A stretch of 64,000 bases of DNA from Paenibacillus ferrarius (GTDB lineage Bacteria; Bacillota; Bacilli; Paenibacillales; NBRC-103111): the NCBI RefSeq assembly GCF_002027705.1, contig NZ_MBTG01000033.1, forward strand, positions 1 to 64,000, given 5' to 3'. The notes under the pieces were generated by a model. The model was not told the origin of the DNA. It saw only the letters and a program-made list of their open reading frames with translations, and did no database searches. This document shows positions 39,243-47,664 of the stretch, piece by piece (the stretch's first letter is position 1; the number at the start of each line of letters is the position of its first letter). Both the position numbers and the translations under genes were made by a program.

Positions 39243-39830
39243 ATGTACGCATTGAAGGACAAGGAAATGATTTTTGTATTCACAGGTCCTCACGGTGCTG
39301 GTCGTAAGACGGTTGCAGAAATGTCAGGATCTACGCTCGGCATGAAGCAAGTCATCTCTTACACAACCAGACCACCGAAAGCTACCGAAGAAGATGGTCA
39401 GGACTACCACTTCATCTCGCCTGCTCAATTCGTTCAGGCGCAAGCAAATGATGAATTTATCGAGGTTAGCACGGTAAATGATCATTTGTACGGCATCAAA
39501 AGTGCAGATATCGAAAGCATGTTCGAGCTCAGCGGCAGCATCTATCTGATTTTGAACCGATTCGGCGCTGAAACCCTCAGAAAGCTATATGGAGATCGCG
39601 TTGTTCTCATTTTCATCTATGCGGATCGCGATAAGCTTGAGCAGCGGATGCGAGAAAGCGGAGACCCCGATGACATTATTGCGAAGTATCTCTCTTATTA
39701 CGAAGATGAGCTTAGCTTCCGTGATGAGTGCGACCATGTCTTCGAGAATGTCGATTTAGCGCACACTGTTTTTGATTTGACCAAAACGTTAGACTTGTAT
39801 TTGAATCGCAACTTGGTTGATTTAGATTAA
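39243..39830 (+). CDS. Guanylate-kinase-like protein
   Basis: This 195-residue protein has the guanylate kinase fold. The nucleotide loop reads GPHGAGRKT (15-23), and the GMP-binding segment reads ISYTTRPPKATEEDGQDYHF. In canonical enzymes the loop is GPSGVGKGT; here Arg stands in place of the catalytic Lys, with a Lys one position later. GMP-side residues are kept, so it could bind nucleotide but may be slow or inactive as a kinase. It is not the housekeeping Gmk by sequence. A strong GGAGG site precedes the ATG. The CvfC gene follows after 92 bp. Confidence 0.82.
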   Translation: MYALKDKEMIFVFTGPHGAGRKTVAEMSGSTLGMKQVISYTTRPPKATEEDGQDYHFISPAQFVQAQANDEFIEVSTVNDHLYGIKSADIESMFELSGSIYLILNRFGAETLRKLYGDRVVLIFIYADRDKLEQRMRESGDPDDIIAKYLSYYEDELSFRDECDHVFENVDLAHTVFDLTKTLDLYLNRNLVDLD

Positions 39831-39922
39831 CCGGCATAACTGCCTATATCAGGCCTGGACGGAGCAACTTCGTTCGGGTCTTTTCACGTAATCAGAAGCG
39901 TTTCTCGAAGGAGTTGTTCCCG

Positions 39923-41065
39923 TTGAAAATTATTTCTATCGAACCTACCCCAAGCCCGAATTCGATGAAGCTGAATATGGATGAATCGCTTCCGGCCGGT
40001 ATACGGAAAACCTATACGAAAACGAATCATGCCGATGCCCCCGATAACATTCGGCAGCTGCTCGAGGTCCAAGGTGTTATCAGCGTGTTCCACGCAGCGG
40101 ACTTCATCGCAGCTGACCGCACGTCCAAAGGGGACTGGCAGTTCATTCTAGCCAGAGCCCGTGAGATCTTCGGTGAGGCCCAGCCTTCTGCTGACGGCGG
40201 GCCAACGCCGGAGCAGCCGCAGGCCGAGGCTGCTTTCGGGGAAGCACAAGTCCTCGTGCAAATGTTCCGTGGCATTCCGCTCCAGGTGAGGGTGCGCGCT
40301 GGCGCTGAAGAAGTGCGCGCGGCCATGCCGGAGCGCTTCACGCAAGCCGCAGTCCGCGCAGGTACGGCATCGCCGAACCTGATCAAGGAGCGGAAGCTCG
40401 AGGAGCTCGGCGTACGCTACGGCGAGCTGAAGGACATCGCGGGCGAAGTCGTCCAGGAGCTGGACGCTTCTTACGACGACGCCCGCGTCGAAAGCCTGGT
40501 CTCCTCGGCGATGCAGGAGACCCCGGATGCCTCTGCGGAGGAAACCGCAGAGGCGATAGACGCAGGCGCAGCCGCCGCGCAGCTGCGCCACAGCGATTGG
40601 AAGCTGCGCTACGCCGCGCTTCAGAAGATTCAGCCGTCGCTGGAGACGCTTCCTCTTCTCGTCCATGCGCTGCAGGACGAGAACACGTCGATCCGCCGAC
40701 TGGCGACTGTCTACCTCGGAGACATCAAGGAACCCGAGGTGCTGCCCTTCCTGTATCGTGCCTTAGAGGACGATACTCCTTCTGTACGCCGGACTGCCGG
40801 GGATACCCTGTCCGATATCGGCGACCCTGCCGCCATGCCGGCGATGGCCAAAGCGCTGAAGGACCGCAACAAATTAGTTCGCTGGCGTGCGGCACGCTTT
40901 TTGTACGAAGTCGGTGACAACAGCGTGCTGAATGATCTTCATGCCGCCATCGATGATCCTGAGTTTGAAGTCCGCATGCAGGTGAAAATCGCGCTGGAGC
41001 GCATCGAAGGCGGCCATGCGGCTGAAGGCTCCGTCTGGCAGCAAATGACGCGCAGAAATGATTAG
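39923..41065 (+). CDS. cvfC: Conserved virulence factor C family protein (CvfC/YpgR)
   Basis: This 380-residue protein starts at TTG 39923, 9 nt behind AAGGAG, giving MKIISIEPTPSPNSMKL, the usual N-terminus of the Nfu_N/CvfC family. An Nfu N-terminal-like domain (1-85) is followed by a virulence-factor domain (about 105-190) and four to five HEAT-like repeats (about 215-365). Staphylococcal CvfC affects virulence gene expression by an unknown route; in bacilli the role is unknown. The middle part is GC-rich, like other genes here. Confidence 0.88.
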   Translation: MKIISIEPTPSPNSMKLNMDESLPAGIRKTYTKTNHADAPDNIRQLLEVQGVISVFHAADFIAADRTSKGDWQFILARAREIFGEAQPSADGGPTPEQPQAEAAFGEAQVLVQMFRGIPLQVRVRAGAEEVRAAMPERFTQAAVRAGTASPNLIKERKLEELGVRYGELKDIAGEVVQELDASYDDARVESLVSSAMQETPDASAEETAEAIDAGAAAAQLRHSDWKLRYAALQKIQPSLETLPLLVHALQDENTSIRRLATVYLGDIKEPEVLPFLYRALEDDTPSVRRTAGDTLSDIGDPAAMPAMAKALKDRNKLVRWRAARFLYEVGDNSVLNDLHAAIDDPEFEVRMQVKIALERIEGGHAAEGSVWQQMTRRND

Positions 41066-41076
41066 CATAGAGATTT

Positions 41077-41127
41077 AAAAAAGCACGAATGGGCTCCTGA
41101 TTGTTCAGGGCTGCATTCGTGCTTTTT
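41077..41127. terminator. Bidirectional terminator between cvfC and M48 protease gene
   Basis: AAAAAAGCACGAATG pairs with CATTCGTGCTTTTT around a central loop. With A's on one side and T's on the other it can serve both converging genes. Confidence 0.85.
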
Positions 41128-41141
41128 CATGATTAATGTGT

Positions 41142-42389
41142 TTAGTGATCATAATGCTCAAAATACAAAATACGCTCCATGATCGTAGGATGCGAGCCTC
41201 GAAACCATTGAACGAGCTTCGGCTGGGTAACTGGGCTTAAATTGACCTTAGCAATTTGCTGAAAAGCGCGAATCGCCGCGCGGCCATCTCCCGTCATTTT
41301 CATAGAATACACATCCGCTCTATGCTCGATCACCCTTGAGAATGCATTCTGGGCAGGCGCCGAAGCGAAGCTCATGACGGTTGCGATTAGCAGTAGAACA
41401 GGAAGCGCCGCTAAATCGTGTTCTCCTCGAATCCCCCAGCGAGCCCCCCACCGCCCTAGAAACCATCGATATGCATGGAAGGCCAGCCAAAAGCCAATAA
41501 AACTAAGCGCGATGCCATAGGCGATGCCCAGATAGATGTGCCGCTCTACATAATGACCCATTTCATGGGCCATGACCGTTAATATCTCATCCGGCTGCAG
41601 CTTATTCAGTATCGTGTCCCATAGAACAATGCGAGCGTTGCCTCCGATCCCGTTCACATAAGCATTAATTGCCGAAGTCCTCTCCGACATATTCACTTGG
41701 TACACCTGATCAGCCGGGATATGCGATTGGGCGGCAAGCTGGAGAATCTGCTCCTTCAGCACTTGATCCTGCAGCGGCTGAAAATCATTATACAAAGGAT
41801 CGAGCACTACAGGCTGAATGAACGTCAGGAATAGAATAAGCGGGATCGAAATAAGCCAGAACCACAGCCACCAACGATTGGGACTCCGTTTCAGCACCCA
41901 TTTGAAAATGAGAACCATCACAATCGATCCCAGAAGATTAAGGACAAAGTCTTTCCCTTTATCGCTCCAAAAGGTGAATAAAGTCTCCGTCGATATGCCG
42001 TATGACTGATCCATTTTATACAGGAAGTAATCCACCGGCAGGAAGAGCACGTCCATAAGCAGCGTAAACAAAAGCACAAAAACAACGATTTGGAGAAAAG
42101 AAGCTTTAAACAGCTTCTCCGCTGCCATGCGAAATTTAACGCCGACGCCAAGGAGTACGAGCAGCAGCCCCATTTGCAGCGGTGAGCTAAGGAAGTAAGC
42201 CAATGAACGAATACGCGATAAGGATTCCGCATTTCCGATTTCTTGGGCCGTCATGAACGTATGCGGGTCTGCCTTGGAACCAACAAGCGCAAGCGGTATG
42301 TGGAATAGATCCCCTTTCAGAAAATAAATAATCGAGGCCAACGCATACACACCAAAAACAGCGATAAGTACCGCATACAGACGCTTCAT
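41142..42389 (-). CDS. M48-family metalloprotease (Ste24/CAAX protease type)
   Basis: This 415-residue membrane zinc protease has about seven helices. The HExxH site is MAHEMGHYVE with His275, Glu276 and His279, and the third ligand Glu is probably in RVIEHRADVYS. The SERTSAINAYVNGIGG segment before the site is typical of Ste24-like proteins. It overlaps the preceding hypothetical gene by 4 bp. In bacteria such proteases act on membrane or exported substrates. Confidence 0.92.
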   Translation of the reverse strand: MKRLYAVLIAVFGVYALASIIYFLKGDLFHIPLALVGSKADPHTFMTAQEIGNAESLSRIRSLAYFLSSPLQMGLLLVLLGVGVKFRMAAEKLFKASFLQIVVFVLLFTLLMDVLFLPVDYFLYKMDQSYGISTETLFTFWSDKGKDFVLNLLGSIVMVLIFKWVLKRSPNRWWLWFWLISIPLILFLTFIQPVVLDPLYNDFQPLQDQVLKEQILQLAAQSHIPADQVYQVNMSERTSAINAYVNGIGGNARIVLWDTILNKLQPDEILTVMAHEMGHYVERHIYLGIAYGIALSFIGFWLAFHAYRWFLGRWGARWGIRGEHDLAALPVLLLIATVMSFASAPAQNAFSRVIEHRADVYSMKMTGDGRAAIRAFQQIAKVNLSPVTQPKLVQWFRGSHPTIMERILYFEHYDH

Positions 42390-42892
42390 TCCCTGCCTCC
42401 ATCATCCATAGTCGATAAATTGATCAGTAGCCAGTCCGGTGTAAAATCTCGGGATAACAACCATACTTGCGTGAAATAGCCTTCTGGGAGCACCAGCTTA
42501 TTCTTCATGCCTAGGATATCGGACATACCGAATAAGAGCGAGACATTGCGTATAAGCAGCATACATGGGTAATCATGGGAATAGTCTTTAAACTTGTGCT
42601 CCTTCGTGCGAATTCGGTCATTAATGACCTTAATAAAAGTTTCCAGTAATTCGGGGCCAGGTCTTGTCAGCTCAGACAGCGACATCATTCTTCTTGCCTC
42701 TTCGGTATCATAGAACAAATGAGTGACTTCAAGCCCGATTGGATGAGAGGCTTCATCTTCAAGAAGGGCGTCTGGCTTCTCTTGCTGCTGAATCAATCGC
42801 AGGTCAATCGGATTATTTCTATTGTATAATGCCAGAAAAATATCTACAGCGGCGAGCTCCATCGCCTTCTTCTCATCTTCATGTTTATTCAT
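42386..42892 (-). CDS. Hypothetical protein with PD-(D/E)xK-like motif
   Basis: I do not recognise this 168-residue soluble protein. KPDALLED followed 10 residues later by IGLEVTHL resembles the PD...(D/E)x[KT] core of the nuclease superfamily, but the usual Lys after the acidic residue is missing (EVT). It overlaps the M48 protease gene by 4 bp and the two are probably cotranscribed. A nuclease-fold protein without activity is one possibility; the call is only structural guesswork. Confidence 0.55.
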   Translation of the reverse strand: MNKHEDEKKAMELAAVDIFLALYNRNNPIDLRLIQQQEKPDALLEDEASHPIGLEVTHLFYDTEEARRMMSLSELTRPGPELLETFIKVINDRIRTKEHKFKDYSHDYPCMLLIRNVSLLFGMSDILGMKNKLVLPEGYFTQVWLLSRDFTPDWLLINLSTMDDGGRE

Positions 42893-42982
42893 AAGCTTCC
42901 CTCATATTCGTAATCGGGTCTTTTTTTACCAGTTTACCCTGATCTATGAGCTTATGCGTCACAGGGTTATGCTCCTATGCTC

Positions 42983-45337
42983 CTACGCTCCTACCAATTT
43001 TTGATTCATAAATTTAATGATATGATGCGCTTCAAGCGGTCTGCTCAAGAAATACCCTTGAATCTCATCGCAGCCCATTTTGGCTAACAGCTCCCATTGT
43101 TCAAAATCTTCTACCCTTTTGGCAATAACGCGCTTGCCTAAACTATGCGATAAAGTGATCCAGGTATGTACCGCAGTTTGGTTCTTCTCGCTGCTCAGCA
43201 TCTCCTTGATGAAAGTTGGCTCCATCTTCACGGCATCGAAGGGCAGGTCATGCAATAGCGAAGTGGACGCTTGACCCGTTCCGAAATCGTCAATCGACAA
43301 TTTCACCCCTAGGCTTTGAATCTGCTTAAAAAGCTGGTGCGCTTTACTTTTATCGTATAAAGCTGTTTGCTCTTTTATTTCTAAACAAAGCTGGGCCGGA
43401 TTTACTCCCGTTTGTTGCAAGGTTTCCTTCAGTCTTGTGAGAAAATTAGGCTCCAAGAACTGCTTTTTCGATAAATTCACGGATACGAGCAGCGTTGACA
43501 GACCCTCTTGCTCCCAGCGCCGCAGTTGTTCACATACTGTTTGCAATACCCAATATCCAATACCGATAATACTGTCATCATCCTCAGCGGCAACCATAAA
43601 TGCATCCGGCGGGAAGAAGCCAATGCCTGGCCTTATCCAGCGAATCAGAGCTTCTACACCGATAATATGGCCTGTTTCCATCTCGATCAAAGGCTGGTAA
43701 TGCAGCACGAACTCGTCTTCTTCAATTCCCTTTAGGATGCCCAGATGTTGCAAATACTGATGCTGCTCCGCTCGTTGAAGAGCAGGCTCATAGATGATGA
43801 AGCCTCCCGGACCCCTTTTTCTTGCTTCATAGATCGCCATCTCAGCATAATGAATCAGCTCGTCGCCGTGCGTCCCATGGTGTGGCGATTGGCATACTCC
43901 CATACTTATCGTGACAGGCATACCCTTCCCTTCAAAAGCAAACCAATGATTGCAAGCAACCAGGATGTCCACAGCGATATTTTCAATTTCACTCTGATTA
44001 TTCACTTCCGGCACAATCAAAGCAAAGTTATCATCTCCAAAGCGTGCAATCCTGTTGCTTGCCGGAGTCGTCCTTCTTAGCAGCTCCGCCATATTCCTCA
44101 GCAGCGAATCTCCCGCCCCTGAGCCTAGCGCGGCCTCAATTTGTTTGAATTGATCGATATTCAATAGGATTACTGCCAAAGAACGTGAGCTGAGATGGGC
44201 CAAATGTTCCTCCAAATCAGCTTGGAAAGATGCACGATTAGCGAGTCCTGTCAAACTATCGTGCTGGACGAGGTAACGGGCTTTCTGCTCGGCCGTCACG
44301 TCTTGCCGCACTTCCCTCCATACCATATAATGAAGCAAATCTTCCTGAGATTTCAAATACTGGCTCTCCGCAATGACATGCTTTACCTCTCCTGTCAACG
44401 TAATAATCGAACGCTCACCCGTCATCGTATGGCTGAAAAAACACTCATCTGCCAGCTCATCCTCAACCAGAAATTTCCCAATATGATAAAACATCAAATC
44501 GTTTGTCTGGCATTCCAGCAGCTTAGCCGCTTGCGGATTGAAATCAATAATCATCCCATCTTGATTGACAACAATAATAGACACCGGAGAAACCTCATAC
44601 AGTGTATGGTAGGTCCTATCGATCGAAGGCAGAAAATCGTACTTCACCATCGCATAGCGCAAGAAAAATCCAAAGCAAAGCATGGAAAGCATCGAAAGGT
44701 CTGGGAAATTGATACGCCCACCCCACACGTGCGAGAAATTGATTAACGAAAAAAACATACCCCATATATAAGTCGTTATATATCCCACGAACATAATGCG
44801 GATTTGCTTGCGTTTCAAATGCAAATCATAACGTTTCACATGCTGAATACCAGCCACCAAAAGGACTAGGCAAATCATCAAGGCATATACACTGGTTCCC
44901 AGAGTAAGAGCTTGCAGACCACTGCTCCATTTGTCTATCTTCCAAGGACCCACATGTATAAGCTGAACCGAAATCCATGAAAAAGGCATCAAAAGCACCA
45001 CGCTTGGTACTAAAGGCCCATAACACAATAAAAAGATAGAAAATTTCGACAATTTTTGAAATCTCCCTGTTAATCGCAGACAAAAATGAAGCATCAAAGA
45101 CATTAAAATAAAAGAGGGAAAATACATGACCCAAAGCACAATTAGCCTTGAGTAAGATGCGGGTGCAAAGCTGATGATAAAGTTCCCCATATAAGGAATG
45201 ACCGTTACAAAAAAGCAGACGGCCGCTATTTGGTTGAGTGAGCTGTACCGATTCCGCCTGAACACTTCCAAGGCCATGCTTATCAAGGCTGCGATCGGAA
45301 TGACATACAACCATAACGAAATAAACGAAGTTAACAT
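42983..45337 (-). CDS. Membrane PAS-GGDEF-EAL protein with degenerate active sites
   Basis: I use the ATG at 45337 (784 residues), 8 nt behind AGGAG; an ATG five codons earlier lacks a site. An N-terminal region of about seven helices (1-230) resembles 7TM sensor domains. A PAS domain (about 240-350), GGDEF domain (about 358-518) and EAL domain (about 525-780) follow. The GGDEF motif reads GDDNF (434-438), which should abolish cyclase activity. The EAL motif is intact (562-564), as are Asn621, Glu653, the Asp pair 683-684 and Lys704. The general-base Glu of the EGVE loop is Lys740 (AKRVED). It may bind c-di-GMP without making or cutting it. A GEMM riboswitch and terminator precede the gene. 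Confidence 0.93.
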   Translation of the reverse strand: MLTSFISLWLYVIPIAALISMALEVFRRNRYSSLNQIAAVCFFVTVIPYMGNFIISFAPASYSRLIVLWVMYFPSFILMSLMLHFCLRLTGRFQKLSKFSIFLLCYGPLVPSVVLLMPFSWISVQLIHVGPWKIDKWSSGLQALTLGTSVYALMICLVLLVAGIQHVKRYDLHLKRKQIRIMFVGYITTYIWGMFFSLINFSHVWGGRINFPDLSMLSMLCFGFFLRYAMVKYDFLPSIDRTYHTLYEVSPVSIIVVNQDGMIIDFNPQAAKLLECQTNDLMFYHIGKFLVEDELADECFFSHTMTGERSIITLTGEVKHVIAESQYLKSQEDLLHYMVWREVRQDVTAEQKARYLVQHDSLTGLANRASFQADLEEHLAHLSSRSLAVILLNIDQFKQIEAALGSGAGDSLLRNMAELLRRTTPASNRIARFGDDNFALIVPEVNNQSEIENIAVDILVACNHWFAFEGKGMPVTISMGVCQSPHHGTHGDELIHYAEMAIYEARKRGPGGFIIYEPALQRAEQHQYLQHLGILKGIEEDEFVLHYQPLIEMETGHIIGVEALIRWIRPGIGFFPPDAFMVAAEDDDSIIGIGYWVLQTVCEQLRRWEQEGLSTLLVSVNLSKKQFLEPNFLTRLKETLQQTGVNPAQLCLEIKEQTALYDKSKAHQLFKQIQSLGVKLSIDDFGTGQASTSLLHDLPFDAVKMEPTFIKEMLSSEKNQTAVHTWITLSHSLGKRVIAKRVEDFEQWELLAKMGCDEIQGYFLSRPLEAHHIIKFMNQKLVGA

Positions 45338-45372
45338 ACAGCCGCTCCTCATCCTGAGTACCTCGTAATCAA

Positions 45373-45399
45373 CAAAAAGAAACCTTGCTTCAAGGTTTC
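45373..45399 (-). terminator. Riboswitch expression-platform terminator
   Basis: On the minus strand GAAACCTTG-aag-CAAGGTTTC is followed by TTTTTG. It lies between the riboswitch aptamer and the gene start, so it is the likely control point. Confidence 0.88.
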
Positions 45400-45408
45400 T
45401 TCATCACC

Positions 45409-45501
45409 TAAAAGCGGGAACTGGCTGGCATTCGACATGATCGAGTAGCCCCTCTAGCTTTGCGTCCTTGACTTTCATCAAGTTTGCCCTTATCTCTTTT
45501 A
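45409..45501 (-). ncRNA. c-di-GMP-I (GEMM) riboswitch aptamer
   Basis: On the minus strand the aptamer starts with a P1 strand UAAAAG, continues AAGGGCAAACUUG, a GAAA tetraloop hairpin (CUUGAUGAAAGUCAAG), GGACGCAAAGCU, a second hairpin with its tetraloop receptor region, AGUUCCCGC, and closes with CUUUUA pairing to the start. GGGCAAAC, GAAA and GACGCAAAGC are the signature of the GEMM-I class. It is about 93 nt long, and a terminator follows 10 nt later. It should regulate the GGDEF-EAL gene by transcription termination in response to c-di-GMP; the sign of the response is not clear from the sequence. Confidence 0.9.
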
Positions 45502-45545
45502 CGGATTATTCGCTTATTTTAATCTGGGACTTTATTCCTATTTAT

Positions 45546-45575
45546 TTTATAACATGGGAACTGATTTGCCGTCAA
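45546..45575 (-). promoter_or_regulatory. Promoter of riboswitch-GGDEF-EAL transcript
   Basis: On the minus strand TTGACG (45570-45575), 18 bp and TATAAA (45546-45551) form a strong sigma-A promoter about 45 bp upstream of the aptamer. Confidence 0.75.
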
Positions 45576-45651
45576 CTTAAGGGATGCCATTGCTTTTCCA
45601 AGATGACCATGTTGTAATGAAAAAACAGTTAAAATTGGAAGTGAGACGGAT

Positions 45652-46521
45652 ATGAAAAAAATAGTTTTGAGCTTTCTTGTGGTTTTCACTTTCTTGGGTA
45701 TTGCCTTTGCTAATGATACTTCGCCTGCTCTCGAGCAGTCTGCAAGCAAGGCTTCGGCTAACGCTGCGGCTGAGCCCGCGCCTGCATCCGTTGCTGGATC
45801 AACACCTGCGGATGCTCCTGCAAAATCAGCTGCACCTGCGTCCTCACCAGCTTCGACACCAACATCAGCAGCTATTTCAACCTTAAACACATTAACGCCG
45901 CTTGCCGCCTCTCTACCATCCAATCAAGATCAGCAGGCTCCTTTGCAGTCGATCCCTGCTATCTCTCAACTCCCCGAATTGCCCAATGGCTGTGAAGCTG
46001 TCGCTGCCACCATGCTGCTAAACTGGGCAGGAGTACCTGTTACCAAAGAAGAAGTGGCTGATGCCCTTCCCAGAGGTCCCATGCCGTATGAGAACGAAGA
46101 TGGCGCTTTTGTAGGAGGCAACCCGCAGGACGTCTTTGTCGGTGATCCTTATGGCATCGGCTACGGAATCTATCATAAGCCGATAGCCCATATGATGGAG
46201 CATTGGCTGCCTGGGCGAGTGAAGGACATCTCAGGAGCCTCGTTCGAGGAGCTGCTGGCTGTTATTTCTAGCGGCAGGCCCGCAATGGTCTGGGCAACTG
46301 AGCATATGGACACGCCATATCTCGACTTGGAGTGGGAGGATGAAGATGATCAGCTGGTACAATGGTATCAGCCGGAGCATGCTTTGCTTTTAACCGGCTG
46401 GGATGAGGACACTGCCTATCTGAACGATCCTATGACAGGAAAGCGAGAATCATACGGCATCGCAGATTTCAGAAGCGCGTGGGAGCTGATGGGTTCACAA
46501 GCAATTATAGTGAACAACTAG
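45652..46521 (+). CDS. Exported C39-like cysteine peptidase
   Basis: This 289-residue protein has a signal peptide (1-20, ending AFA) and an Ala/Pro/Ser/Thr-rich linker (about 22-95). A C39_2-type papain-fold domain follows, with Cys114 in LPNGCEAVA, His243 in PEHALLLTGW and Asn258/Asp259 in YLNDP. It resembles Bacillus YvpB. It is likely a secreted or wall-associated thiol peptidase or amidase. The gene stands alone, and its promoter lies within the 76 bp that separate it from the divergent riboswitch promoter. Confidence 0.88.
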   Translation: MKKIVLSFLVVFTFLGIAFANDTSPALEQSASKASANAAAEPAPASVAGSTPADAPAKSAAPASSPASTPTSAAISTLNTLTPLAASLPSNQDQQAPLQSIPAISQLPELPNGCEAVAATMLLNWAGVPVTKEEVADALPRGPMPYENEDGAFVGGNPQDVFVGDPYGIGYGIYHKPIAHMMEHWLPGRVKDISGASFEELLAVISSGRPAMVWATEHMDTPYLDLEWEDEDDQLVQWYQPEHALLLTGWDEDTAYLNDPMTGKRESYGIADFRSAWELMGSQAIIVNN

Positions 46522-46530
46522 CATTGAAGC

Positions 46531-46706
46531 GGAACTACGTTACGCTATTTAGGGATAACAGGGCGAAATGAGCATGAAACGGAACTAGGATACGTTATTT
46601 ATTGTCGACAAGCCACAATTCGCTCAAAATGAGGCAAATAGCGTACCATAGTTCCCCCTTAACCAGAATTCCACCTATTTTCAACGAAATAGCGTATCCT
46701 AGTTCC
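46531..46706. repeat. Four-armed palindromic repeat element, copy 2
   Basis: Direct units GGAACTACGTTACGCTATTT (46531) and GGAACTAGGATACGTTATTT (46581) are followed by inverted units AAATAGCGTACCATAGTTCC (46636-46655) and AAATAGCGTATCCTAGTTCC (46687-46706). Spacings are 50, 55 and 51 bp. This copy is better preserved than the one at 38848. Confidence 0.85.
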
Positions 46707-46742
46707 TTTTCAACATCCAAGGCCACTAGGCTCCTTCACCAC

Positions 46743-46789
46743 AAAAAAAGCATGAACGTTCTCAGCTAACCTGAGCTCGTCCATGCTTT
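46743..46789 (-). terminator. Terminator after IF-3 paralogue
   Basis: On the minus strand AAAGCATGGACGAGCTCAG and GCTGAGAACGTTCATGCTTT pair around GTTA and are followed by T's. Confidence 0.88.
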
Positions 46790-46791
46790 GT

Positions 46792-47277
46792 TCATACGGG
46801 ATTTACTTGTACGGCAGCCTGCTTCCCGCTAAGCTGAATGCCTGCTTGCCTGCGCCCATAGGGGCTTAACTCCTTGAGCAAATCTTCCAGAAGCTCCTTG
46901 GCTTTGGCTCCTTCTTTGCCTGAAATCTTCACAACGAGCAGCACGGCATCCCCTGCTTGCAGGATACGCTGCGCCTGCTGGCGCTTCGTCTCCAGGTCAT
47001 GATCTTCGATCTGAGGCGTCAGCCGAAGCTCCTTTACCTTAGGAGCTTGCTCCCGTTTGCGGGCTTGCTGCTTTTCCTGCAAAACCTCTTGCTTCGCTTG
47101 AGAGGAGCCGATCAGCTTGCAAGGCGGCGGGCTGCTCATCAAAGACGTGCAGACCAAGTCCACCTTCAGCTGCTTTGCCAAAGTCAATGCTTCCTTCGTT
47201 GACAGGATGCCTAGGTCCTCTCCGTTCAGTCCTGTGACGTGGACTTCGGAGGCTTTGATTTTCTCATTTTTAATCAT
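46792..47277 (-). CDS. Divergent translation initiation factor IF-3 paralogue
   Basis: This 161-residue protein has the two-domain IF-3 layout. The N-domain (1-75) has IKASEVHVTGLNGEDLGI, STKEALTLAKQLKVDLV and PPPCKL, shown in parts. A Lys/Gln-rich linker (about 60-80) leads to a C-domain with KELRLTPQIEDHDLETK. The last third is diverged: canonical FRGRE appears as ISGKEG, and the 30S-binding basic residues are fewer. It stands alone and not in the usual infC-rpmI-rplT operon, and no L20-type leader is seen. It is likely a second IF-3-like protein with a modified role. Confidence 0.8.
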   Translation of the reverse strand: MIKNEKIKASEVHVTGLNGEDLGILSTKEALTLAKQLKVDLVCTSLMSSPPPCKLIGSSQAKQEVLQEKQQARKREQAPKVKELRLTPQIEDHDLETKRQQAQRILQAGDAVLLVVKISGKEGAKAKELLEDLLKELSPYGRRQAGIQLSGKQAAVQVNPV

Positions 47278-47349
47278 TGTGAATACACCTAATCTTTCGC
47301 TATAATGAACCCATCCCTACGAAGAGGTTGTTAAGGAGTTGTCTGCTAG

Positions 47350-47661
47350 ATGAATAATAAACAATTAGAAGAGCAAATGATTGAAAATTACAAGCGTGAG
47401 AAACATATGATGATCCTCGTGTTTGCCCAGTGGTGCATTAACCATAATCTGGATCCGGCAGCGCTATATCACAGCGCCTATCCCGACCAGCCTAATAATG
47501 AGGCTTTGCAGCAAGCTTTGGCCCTTACCGTCTCCAAAGAGGAAGCCGGAGAAGTACCGGATGACACATTGCTTGGCGTTTTGTCCCTATTCGGCAATGA
47601 AGAGCTTGCTTTCATCGTCACACAGGAAATTGAGAAACGTCCCCGAGACAAACGGTACTAA
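47350..47661 (+). CDS. Hypothetical protein, 103 residues
   Basis: I do not recognise this small acidic soluble protein. It looks mainly helical, with MMILVFAQWCINHNLDP near the middle and a Glu-rich second half (SKEEAGEVPDD). The ATG lies 13 nt behind AAGGAG. It is divergent from the IF-3 paralogue and converges on the flavin oxidoreductase gene, whose stop is 3 bp away. Confidence 0.7.
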   Translation: MNNKQLEEQMIENYKREKHMMILVFAQWCINHNLDPAALYHSAYPDQPNNEALQQALALTVSKEEAGEVPDDTLLGVLSLFGNEELAFIVTQEIEKRPRDKRY

Positions 47662-47664
47662 AGC

